Shown in pieces: positions 1 through 6,617 of a stretch of DNA of 45,558 bases. A program made the position numbers and the translations under genes. The notes beneath the pieces are model-generated. The model did no database searches. It was not told the DNA's origin and worked only from the letters and a program-made list of their open reading frames with translations. The first letter of the stretch is position 1; each line of letters opens with the position of its first letter. The DNA is from JAKFYM01 sp964416595 (GTDB lineage: Bacteria > Bdellovibrionota > UBA1018 > CAIPTA01), in contig CAYQES010000024.1 of the NCBI GenBank assembly GCA_964416595.1, forward strand, positions 1-45,558, read 5' to 3'.

Positions 1-520
1 GGGCAGGAATTGATCTGGCGCTGTTTTCAGAATTCACATTGGGGTCGTCAGCTTTTTTTTGATCGGATTTTTTGAAAACGATTTTTTCTTGGGAGGCCTT
101 TTTTTGTTCCTGCTGTTTACGAATCGTTTCCACGGCTTTTAGCTGGAGGTTGGCTTTAAATTGCACCGTGCGCACAGGCACTGGCTCTTCCATAAAATCG
201 GTAACACCAAGAGAGGTAATCAGGGCGCTAAGCTGTTTATTTTTAATTTTTGAGACAAACAGGGTTTTGATTAAACCGTACTTGATGCTGCTTTCGAGCT
301 TCTTTAAAAGGTTTACGCGGGTGGGAATATCGCTATTATCTTGAAAGCAAGCCACTAACATACAGGGCTGGTGTTGTTTGGAAAGTTGCAAGGCCTCTTC
401 AGGATTTTGCACCCGTAATATATCTGCCTGGTTTTTCCCTTCGATCATTTTCAATAGATCATCCACGGTTTTCGTGGAGGGATCGAGAACAATGATCTTG
501 GCTTTTTCGTTGTCCGACAT
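1..520 (-). CDS. Receiver-like protein lacking the phosphoacceptor Asp (C-terminus cut by window edge)
   Basis: The gene starts at the ATG at 520 and runs off the left edge after 173 codons. The first ~120 residues have the alternating strand/helix pattern of a response-regulator receiver: a hydrophobic strand (KIIVLDPST), helices, then LVACFQDNS, TLFVSKIKN and a final MEEPV turn. Where a working receiver has the phosphorylated Asp, this protein has a Cys/Phe stretch, and the conserved Lys of the K-P turn is Glu. It is therefore probably a pseudo-receiver used for protein contacts. After the domain the chain becomes charged and rich in Lys/Gln (ETIRKQQEQKKAS), like a linker or coiled coil. 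It follows the coiled-coil gene upstream by 14 bp, so the two are probably cotranscribed. The family assignment is from pattern only, and the missing C-terminus could hold another domain. Confidence 0.6.
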   Translation of the reverse strand, partial: MSDNEKAKIIVLDPSTKTVDDLLKMIEGKNQADILRVQNPEEALQLSKQHQPCMLVACFQDNSDIPTRVNLLKKLESSIKYGLIKTLFVSKIKNKQLSALITSLGVTDFMEEPVPVRTVQFKANLQLKAVETIRKQQEQKKASQEKIVFKKSDQKKADDPNVNSENSARSIPA

Positions 521-534
521 TTCACTACCCTAAA

Positions 535-2007
535 CTAGGCTGCTTTTTTCCCCGCTGCTTGCAACTGTTCCGTGAGTTGCGAGATCTTTTTTAGATATTC
601 TTTATTCTGGCGCTTTTGCTCTTCCAGCTGTTTTTCTACCGTGATCACTTTAGAGTTATTGCTCTCTTGGCTTTGGCGCAACTTTGTTTCCAAATCTTTA
701 AGCCTTTTTACGGCGTCGTCTTTTACTTGGATGGCTTTGTCTACCACACCCATGAATTCTTTTTCGCGCTTCTGGGATTCTGCTAACTCGCCTTGTAGGC
801 GAGTAATGTTGTCTTTTAGGCCTTCTAGTTGGTTATCCTTGATGCCTGTGATCACTCCCATTTTCATGGGATCTTTAATTTCTTCGATTTCTTTATTTAG
901 TTTTGCGATCAGCTCTTCTCGCTGTTTCAGTGCACCTTCTAGACTTTGGATTTTACTTTCTAACAAGGCTTGAGACTTTTCTTTTCCAAGGTTTGCATTT
1001 CCGCTAATCACCACAGTTTTAGCAGCAGGTGCGGATGTGTTATCAGCTTTGATAATCGTTTCTTTTTCAGAAATGTTCTTATCTGCACTGATTCTTGTTA
1101 CTTCTTCTGTTTCTTTGGCATCGGCTCCGAGGCTTACTTGGTCAGAGAATTTCTTTTTGAAGCCTCCTTTGATCACGCGTTTTTCTTCTTGCGCACTGCC
1201 GCTTAGTGCGCCGAAAGTTTGGAAGGTATAGTCTTTCACATCTTGGTTGGTTTCCAGGGCCGCTGCGGGATGGAAGGATTGAACTTCCACAGCGGTGGTA
1301 GTGGGGGTGTTCATGAAGCACACACCCAAAATTTCTGCTTTTTTGGCTTTTTGTAAATAACGGAATTCGAAAAAATCTACAGCATTGCGAGGGGTTTCTA
1401 AAATGGAATGGCGTCGTAAATCTGGCAAATGGTCCGACGGTAAATCAAAGCGGATGGTGAAGGTGAGGTTCGTGGAGTCGGCACCGATTTGCACGTCTAC
1501 TCGTTCGCCCGTTCCTTTTTCTCCTTGATCCGGCAGGGCGCGAATTCCTAAAAAGAGTAACGCGTGTAGGGATCCCCAAACTTCTAGTGCACGCTTCGGA
1601 TCGAGTTTTTCCCGAGCAAAGCGGAAACAAAGATCAAGTCGTTCGCCAGCTTTACTGGCATTGAAAAAAGTTTCGGAATAAATCACACTACCCTTGGTCA
1701 GCAAATCTTTCACCCCCGTGGTACGATTTTCGGAAGCGAGGAAGCGCAAGGGTTCTACTAATTGATCTGCTTGTTCTTGGGTTTGAAAAAATGCGGTGGT
1801 AAGTGGAAAGCCCGCATCCAAAATTCCTTGCACGGCTGGATCCTGTTTTAGTGCGTTGGGTGCCAGGAGCAGGATATTGGAATTCGCGGCTATTTCATTT
1901 TTTGAAATAGCTGGAATTTGGTCTAGTGCAATGGGGGTGGCTCCATTCCATTTGCTTGGGGCAAATGGTGATTTTGGGTCTTGTACAAAAAAGATTTTCG
2001 TGGGCAT
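535..2007 (-). CDS. Conserved coiled-coil protein of unknown function
   Basis: 490 residues. I chose the ATG at 2007 because AAGGAG lies about 10 bp upstream of it; a longer in-frame start at 2043 has no better site. The N-terminal ~95 residues (MPTKIFFVQDPKSP...) begin with a hydrophobic strand and may be a strongly diverged receiver-like fold, but no signature residues survive. The middle (about 100-280) is a mixed alpha/beta region with no motif I recognise. From about residue 330 to the end the chain is one long coiled coil of Glu/Lys/Gln/Leu heptads, ending in an Ala/Lys-rich tail. There is no signal peptide or membrane segment, so it should be cytoplasmic. It is followed after 14 bp by the receiver-like gene, which suggests a shared complex. 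I do not recognise the family and give no function. Confidence 0.7.
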   Translation of the reverse strand: MPTKIFFVQDPKSPFAPSKWNGATPIALDQIPAISKNEIAANSNILLLAPNALKQDPAVQGILDAGFPLTTAFFQTQEQADQLVEPLRFLASENRTTGVKDLLTKGSVIYSETFFNASKAGERLDLCFRFAREKLDPKRALEVWGSLHALLFLGIRALPDQGEKGTGERVDVQIGADSTNLTFTIRFDLPSDHLPDLRRHSILETPRNAVDFFEFRYLQKAKKAEILGVCFMNTPTTTAVEVQSFHPAAALETNQDVKDYTFQTFGALSGSAQEEKRVIKGGFKKKFSDQVSLGADAKETEEVTRISADKNISEKETIIKADNTSAPAAKTVVISGNANLGKEKSQALLESKIQSLEGALKQREELIAKLNKEIEEIKDPMKMGVITGIKDNQLEGLKDNITRLQGELAESQKREKEFMGVVDKAIQVKDDAVKRLKDLETKLRQSQESNNSKVITVEKQLEEQKRQNKEYLKKISQLTEQLQAAGKKAA

Positions 2008-2067
2008 TCTGTAACTGCTCCTTGTGTTCACTAATCGGGTCAAACAGTTGATTTATTGAGGTTTTTA

Positions 2068-2721
2068 ATGCCGTCTATCCCAGAAATTCGCAGCCTAGAG
2101 TCAGCATATATTGCCCCGCGGCAAGGTGGACCAGAACGCTTATTAGTGGTGCTCCATGGCTTAGGCGATAGTGTGGAAGGGTATCGATTTTTGCCTAAAA
2201 TGCTCAATATCCCAGGCTTACATTATTTACTGGTTAACGCTCCCGAACCTTATTTTACCGGATATTCTTGGTTTGATATTTACGGAGACATTCCAGGTGG
2301 AGTGGAGCGTAGCCGGAAAGTTCTTTTTGAGGTCGTAGAGGAAATTCACGCTAGCGGGTGGGAATATCGGCATATGGGTTTTTTCGGTTTTTCCCAAGGG
2401 TGTGTGATGACAATGGAGCTCGCTTGCCGTTATCCGGAAATTTTTGGCGCCGTGGTGGGAGTAAGTGGTTTTGTGGCCCGCCTAGATGAATATCCAGAAG
2501 CATTTTCTGCGGTAGCTAAAAAACAAAAAATTTTAATCACCCACGGCACCCATGATCCGATGTTGCCCCTAGAAACTAGCCGCAAGCAAGCCCACGCTTT
2601 GCAGGGCATGGGACTCAAAATAGATTTTAAAGTTTACGAAAAAGAACACAGCATCGATCCCAAACAAGAGGTGGGCGATATCCGCTCTTTTTTGCTTAAA
2701 ACGCTTTCATCGGATCAGTGA
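2068..2721 (+). CDS. Alpha/beta hydrolase, phospholipase/carboxylesterase family
   Basis: 217 residues counted from the ATG at 2068, which has GAGG six bases upstream; an in-frame TTG at 2056 lies in front of that site and is unlikely. The protein has the landmarks of the carboxylesterase/acyl-protein thioesterase family: an oxyanion-hole motif LHGLGDS, a nucleophile elbow GFSQG with the catalytic Ser, Asp in HGTHDPMLP and a late His in KEHSI. Length matches the family (200-230). It has no signal peptide, so it probably acts on soluble esters or acyl groups in the cytoplasm. It is divergent from the coiled-coil gene (60 bp between start codons). Its last 26 bases overlap the 3' end of the convergent M16 gene. 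The substrate cannot be told from sequence. Confidence 0.88.
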   Translation: MPSIPEIRSLESAYIAPRQGGPERLLVVLHGLGDSVEGYRFLPKMLNIPGLHYLLVNAPEPYFTGYSWFDIYGDIPGGVERSRKVLFEVVEEIHASGWEYRHMGFFGFSQGCVMTMELACRYPEIFGAVVGVSGFVARLDEYPEAFSAVAKKQKILITHGTHDPMLPLETSRKQAHALQGMGLKIDFKVYEKEHSIDPKQEVGDIRSFLLKTLSSDQ

Positions 2722-4066
2722 CTTTAATCACTTTTTTGATGCCTGGAATATTTTTTAGGCTCTCTGTTTTCTCAGGGTCACCCACAGCTACAATCACTAC
2801 ATTTTCTGGATCATGCAATGCTTGCACGGATTGAGAGAGTTTTGTTTGGCTAATGTTCTTAAGAACGGTGCGGTATTGCGGCACGGATAAAACAGGAGCG
2901 CCATCTAGGTGTTCGTAGAGTCGAGCCGTGAGGCGAGCTTTCGAAGTGGCAAATTTAAAAGGATAGGAATTACCCAAAGATTTTTTGGCGAAGTCTAATT
3001 CTTTGGCTGTCACGCCTTTTTTTGTGTAGTCGGCGTAGATTTCCAGCGCCGCGAGTGTCGCTTTTTCCGTAAATTCCGCATGGGGAAAGGTATAGATCAT
3101 GAAGGACCCACCGTAGCGCCGGGGGGTTTCTAGCATTTGAAAACCTGCATAGGCGCCATATGTCCAACCATTTTTTGCTCGCAAAGTTTGAAACAGACGT
3201 GAGCTCATATCACCACCGAGAATAAATAAACCGGTCTCTAGAACATCTCGATCTTTGCGATCTGCAGCAATGCCGAGCTGTCCTAATGCCACTTCAGTGG
3301 TGCTAGAGCCCTTGCGTTCCACAATATAGAGCGTGCGGCCCTTGGGTGCCGTGAGTGTGGGCGTTGGCTGTGAAGAGGCTGGGCCTTCTGGGAAGGCCAA
3401 AAAAGCACTCTCAATCCAAGCTTGGATTTTTTGAGCGCTATGATTGCTTGTGACAGCGATCACTACGTTTTGGGATTTAATATGATTGGCGAGAAACGCT
3501 TGCACGTCAGTTGCGGTGATTGAGTTCAAGCCGTCGATATTTCCCTCGGGCGGAAAGGCTAGGGGAGTGTTTTGGAAAAGAGCTTGGCGCAATACGCGCC
3601 TAAGAATCGCACGGTTGTTGGATAGCTCCTGGTTTGTGGTGGCTAATTTTTCATTTAGAAGCGATTTGATTTCGCTGTCTTTTAAGGATGGCTGCAAGAT
3701 TGCTTCGGCGAGAAGTTTAATGGCTTCTTGCATGTTTTCACTCACAACATCCAAAGAAATGATGGTGCGATTGCTGGCTGTGTTCACGGAAACCGCGGCA
3801 CCCAAGCGTTCCATGGCAGCAAAAAAATCTTTTCGCTCTTTATTTTGAGTTCCCCGCAAAAGGGATTCAAAGGCCACGGAGGTTAAGCCCGCTTTGCCCG
3901 TGGGATCCGCGAGGCTGCCCGTGCGAAATACGAATTGCAGGTTACTGGCGAGGGCCTTGCTATCTTGTTCATAGAGATAGTTTTTATCTTTGCCCGATTG
4001 CTCTAGCTTCAACACAGCCGAGGCGGATAGGGGAAAAAGAAGGAGAGCGAAGATGAAATATTTCAT
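2696..4066 (-). CDS. M16-family peptidase-like protein without the zinc-binding motif
   Basis: 456 residues with a Sec signal peptide (hydrophobic stretch ending SASA, cleavage before VLK). The sequence follows the M16 (pitrilysin/processing peptidase) fold in both halves, including the second-half region with RTLYIVERKGSSTTEV and the R/Y-rich segment (SSRLFQTLRAKNGWTYG) typical of the non-catalytic half. Where active members have HxxEH, this protein has GLTSVAFESLLRG: both His and the Glu pattern are gone, so it cannot bind zinc in the usual way. It begins 2 bp after the stop of the intact M16 gene upstream. The two most likely form a periplasmic heterodimer with one catalytic and one structural subunit, as in known M16 pairs. 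The 3' end overlaps the convergent esterase gene by 26 bp, with no terminator visible. Confidence 0.9.
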   Translation of the reverse strand: MKYFIFALLLFPLSASAVLKLEQSGKDKNYLYEQDSKALASNLQFVFRTGSLADPTGKAGLTSVAFESLLRGTQNKERKDFFAAMERLGAAVSVNTASNRTIISLDVVSENMQEAIKLLAEAILQPSLKDSEIKSLLNEKLATTNQELSNNRAILRRVLRQALFQNTPLAFPPEGNIDGLNSITATDVQAFLANHIKSQNVVIAVTSNHSAQKIQAWIESAFLAFPEGPASSQPTPTLTAPKGRTLYIVERKGSSTTEVALGQLGIAADRKDRDVLETGLFILGGDMSSRLFQTLRAKNGWTYGAYAGFQMLETPRRYGGSFMIYTFPHAEFTEKATLAALEIYADYTKKGVTAKELDFAKKSLGNSYPFKFATSKARLTARLYEHLDGAPVLSVPQYRTVLKNISQTKLSQSVQALHDPENVVIVAVGDPEKTESLKNIPGIKKVIKVTDPMKAF

Positions 4067-4068
4067 GG

Positions 4069-5418
4069 CTATTTTCCTTTGGCTGGCGTCACGATGATTT
4101 GGCTAGACTGTTTTTCCGCAAAATATTTTTTTGCCACTCGCTGCAAATCTTGCACCGTCACTTTTTTTACTTGTTCAAGGATTTCAAAATCTCGCAAGTA
4201 GTTGTTGGAGCTCACTAAAGATTCTCCTAGGTTGCGACCTATATTATTGATCTCTAGCAGTTCTTGGTAGGAAAGGAGCAAGTATTGGTTTTTAGCCCGC
4301 TCGAGTTCTGCTTGAGATATTTTTCCGTTGCGAATTCTTTCCACGGCGGCTTTCGTGATGGCAATGGCTTGATTCGTGGATTTTCCCGGTGCCATTTGTA
4401 AATTTATTTGAAAGAGGCTGGGGAAAAGTGTTTTAGACGGCGAAGCGGAAACGCTGCTCACAATGCCCTCTTGCACCAACTCTTGCTCGAGCCAAGAACC
4501 ATTGCCGTAGGCTAAGAGGCTGGCCGCCACATCCAAGACAGCCATATCTGGATCATTCATGGCAGGAATCTTGTAGGCGATCGCCACAATATCCGTGGTG
4601 GCTAAGGGGTGGGGAAGCGTGCGATTTTTGCTTTGGGTCTGCTCGGGCTCCACCACCTCTTTTTGCCGTGGGATGGGTTGCGAAGGGAGTTTTCCGTAGT
4701 ATTTCTCCGCGAGGGCTAGCACCGCAGGGATTTGGAAATCTCCCAAGATAATCAGCGTGGCATTATTAGGAGCATAATAGGTTTTATAAAAGTACATAGC
4801 ATCGGCTACCGTGAAAGAGCGTAATTCCTCCAGGGTGCCAATCACGGACCAGCGGTAGGGAGAGTGTTCAAAGGCCAATTCCCAAACTTTTTCCCTGGCC
4901 ACGTTGGCAGGTTTGTCTTCCCGCATTTTTAATTCACCCACCACGGCGCCCAATTCGGTTTTGAATAGGTTTTCATTGATCACAAGATTGGTCATGCGAT
5001 CGCTTTCCAATTCAAAGGCCAGCTCCAGGCGTTCCTTGGGAAGGGATTCGAAATAATTGGTGCGGTCGAGCCAGGTGGTGGCGTTCATGTCCACGGCGCC
5101 GGCGGCGCTTAGTTTTGTGTCGAACACTTGGTCCGGGTTTTTGGGGGTGCCTCGAAACATCATATGTTCAAAGAGGTGGGCTAGGCCCGTTTTGCGCAAT
5201 TTTTCGTCCACCTTTTCCGCAGCGGATCCAACCTTGAACCAGGCCTGAAAAGTGACCACCGGGGCTGAATGCTCTGGCACGAGCAGTAGCTGTAAACCAT
5301 TATGCATGCGGTATTCATGGACCACCAATCCATTGGGAAGCTTTGACTCTTTTACTTTTTCGGTTTTTCCCCAGGCGGTGGAGCACGATACGAGGGCCAG
5401 TAGCAGTAGGGCTTTCAT
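4069..5418 (-). CDS. M16-family zinc metallopeptidase (catalytic subunit)
   Basis: 449 residues. The start at 5418 is supported by GGAGG five bases upstream. The N-terminus MKALLLLALVSC fits a lipobox (LVSC, residues 9-12), so the protein may be a periplasmic lipoprotein; otherwise it has a plain Sec signal. The inverted zinc motif HLFEH is present (His81, Glu84, His85) within TGLAHLFEHMMFRGT. The distal Glu ligand is plausible in AVVGELKMRED about 75 residues later. The second half has the usual M16 C-terminal architecture without a metal site. Members of this family degrade peptides or process proteins in the periplasm; the substrate is unknown. The next gene, 2 bp downstream, is an M16 paralogue that lost the motif, suggesting a two-gene operon and a heterodimer. 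Confidence 0.93.
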   Translation of the reverse strand: MKALLLLALVSCSTAWGKTEKVKESKLPNGLVVHEYRMHNGLQLLLVPEHSAPVVTFQAWFKVGSAAEKVDEKLRKTGLAHLFEHMMFRGTPKNPDQVFDTKLSAAGAVDMNATTWLDRTNYFESLPKERLELAFELESDRMTNLVINENLFKTELGAVVGELKMREDKPANVAREKVWELAFEHSPYRWSVIGTLEELRSFTVADAMYFYKTYYAPNNATLIILGDFQIPAVLALAEKYYGKLPSQPIPRQKEVVEPEQTQSKNRTLPHPLATTDIVAIAYKIPAMNDPDMAVLDVAASLLAYGNGSWLEQELVQEGIVSSVSASPSKTLFPSLFQINLQMAPGKSTNQAIAITKAAVERIRNGKISQAELERAKNQYLLLSYQELLEINNIGRNLGESLVSSNNYLRDFEILEQVKKVTVQDLQRVAKKYFAEKQSSQIIVTPAKGK

Positions 5419-5525
5419 GAGTACCTCCGGAGGTCAGATTGTACCGAAGTGCAGGGTTTTTGGAAATCAAACGCCAATAATGGTATAGGGTTTTGACGCA
5501 GAGTATTTTTACAAGGAGTTCTCCC

Positions 5526-6095
5526 ATGGAAAGCAAAAACCTCGATATCCGTCTAGAATTCACCCCTAATCCAAATGCCCTGAAATATGTGCTCGACGAA
5601 CACCAATTCCTCGCCCGGGGGAGCGCTAGCTTTATTGACCTGAAATCCGCCCAGGGCTCTCCTTTAGCCAAGCGTTTGATGGCCATTCCAGGAGTGGCAG
5701 CTTGCATGATCGGCAGCAACTTTGTTTCCGTGACCAAATCCCCTGAAGGAGATTGGGAAGTACTCGACCTAAAAACCCGGGAGGCGTTGAAAGATCATGT
5801 AAGCTCTGGCGAGCCCGCGGTGGACGCTTTAACTCTCGAGAAGCCTAAAGCCTCTGTGGAAGGAGAAACGGAAGTAGAGCGGAAAATCAAAGAAGTATTG
5901 GATCGAGATATCCGCCCCGCCGTGGCCATGGACGGAGGCGATGTTGTGTTTGAAAAGTTTGAGGGTGGTGTGGTGTATCTCTATATGCAGGGATCTTGCG
6001 CTGGTTGCCCTTCGTCTACGGCCACTTTGAAAATGGGCATTGAAACCCGCATCCGCCAAGCCGTGCCGGAAGTGCAGGAAGTAGTGGCACTCTAG
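5526..6095 (+). CDS. nfuA: Nfu-type iron-sulfur cluster carrier protein
   Basis: 189 residues from the ATG at 5526, with AAGGAG at 5513-5518. There are two domains. Residues 1 to ~90 form an Nfu N-terminal domain (begins IRLEFTPNPNALKYVLD, the standard opening of that domain). Residues ~115-189 form the NifU-like C-terminal domain with the cluster-binding pair Cys158-x-x-Cys161 in GSCAGCPSS. The two are joined by a charged linker (TLEKPKASVEGETEVERK). Such proteins receive Fe-S clusters from the scaffold and hand them to client enzymes in the cytoplasm. The gene stands alone, divergent from the M16 operon, with a weak candidate promoter (TTGGAA, 18 bp, TATAGG) before it and a strong terminator after it. 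Both the domain order and the length are normal for the bacterial/mitochondrial Nfu type. Confidence 0.95.
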   Translation: MESKNLDIRLEFTPNPNALKYVLDEHQFLARGSASFIDLKSAQGSPLAKRLMAIPGVAACMIGSNFVSVTKSPEGDWEVLDLKTREALKDHVSSGEPAVDALTLEKPKASVEGETEVERKIKEVLDRDIRPAVAMDGGDVVFEKFEGGVVYLYMQGSCAGCPSSTATLKMGIETRIRQAVPEVQEVVAL

Positions 6096-6116
6096 CCCTA
6101 ACTCATAAAGCCCTCA

Positions 6117-6150
6117 TAAAAAAAGGAGCCCTTTGGGGGGCTCCTTTCTT
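6117..6150. terminator. Bidirectional intrinsic terminator between nfuA and the histone gene
   Basis: The arms AAAGGAGCCC (6122-6131) and GGGCTCCTTT (6138-6147) pair perfectly around a 6-base loop. A run of A precedes and a T-rich stretch follows, so the structure can stop transcripts from nfuA on the plus strand and from the histone gene on the minus strand. Confidence 0.85.
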
Positions 6151-6160
6151 CATTCGGTAC

Positions 6161-6193
6161 ACAGTTCACAGTGCACGGTGCACTGTGAACTGT
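6161..6193. repeat. Perfect 15-bp inverted repeat with 3-base loop
   Basis: ACAGTTCACAGTGCA (6161-6175) and its exact complement (6179-6193) are separated by CGG. Each arm is built from a 7-base tandem unit (ACAGTTC, ACAGTGC). It lies 9 bp beyond the histone stop codon, before the shared terminator, and has no U-tract of its own. It may stabilise the 3' end of the histone mRNA. Similar perfect hairpins lie at 33883-33913 and 39467-39498. Confidence 0.85.
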
Positions 6194-6202
6194 TTCAAAA
6201 TT

Positions 6203-6394
6203 TTACAAATTGGTGGGTACGTCCCGGTCCATTACCGTTTTGCGGCCATCGGCCTTAGCGTTTTCCACGGCTTTATCCAAGAGAGCCGCTACGCGCTTGG
6301 AAAGCTCATCGGGCACAGCCCCGCTGGTGTTCATTCCGCTTTTTTCTTTAATGTAGGATTTTACCTTGGAGGCAACTACCAGAATCTCGCTCAT
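6203..6394 (-). CDS. Bacterial histone (histone-fold, nucleoid-associated protein)
   Basis: 63 residues, beginning MSEILVVASKVKSYIKEKSG. The start has AAGGAG nine bases upstream. The pattern is a single histone fold: a short alpha-1 (about residues 6-19), a loop with NTSG, a long central alpha-2 (about 27-48), then DGRKTVMDRDV, which is loop 2 plus a short alpha-3. Arg51 and Asp58 keep the R-x6-D spacing of the RD clamp found in archaeal and eukaryotic histones, and GRKTV is the typical loop-2 DNA/structural motif. Length, N-terminus and the DGRKTV segment closely resemble the histone known as a major chromatin protein of Bdellovibrio bacteriovorus (Bd0055/HBb). It should dimerise and coat or bend DNA in the nucleoid. 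It is monocistronic: its own RBS, and a hairpin plus terminator downstream. Confidence 0.88.
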   Translation of the reverse strand: MSEILVVASKVKSYIKEKSGMNTSGAVPDELSKRVAALLDKAVENAKADGRKTVMDRDVPTNL

Positions 6395-6617
6395 TTCTAC
6401 TTCTCCTTATTGAATCCGCGCTCAGTCTAAGGCGCGTATGTTCCCATGGGACAAAAGAATCATGCTCTATTCCTCCTGAAAAGTGGAGGCCCTCTTACGG
6501 CTTTTTTGTCTTTTTTCCTACTTTATGAGAAACCATTGTCGCCGCGGAGCAATAGATGGATAAAAGATTTCCATTGTAGCTGGCGGGGAAAGCTGTTTAC
6601 ATGGCCTTCTTTATAAA

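Noticed and set aside
5315..5737. Minus-strand ORF of 140 codons across the M16/nfuA gap
   Set aside because: It lies antisense to the start of nfuA and overlaps the M16 signal peptide in another frame. It is Arg/Ser rich with no ribosome site.
6472..6516. Stem CCTCC/GGAGG followed by T-runs upstream of speA, as a terminator or attenuator
   Set aside because: The five-pair stem is more than ten bases from the nearest T-run and no reading leader peptide is seen. Too weak to call.
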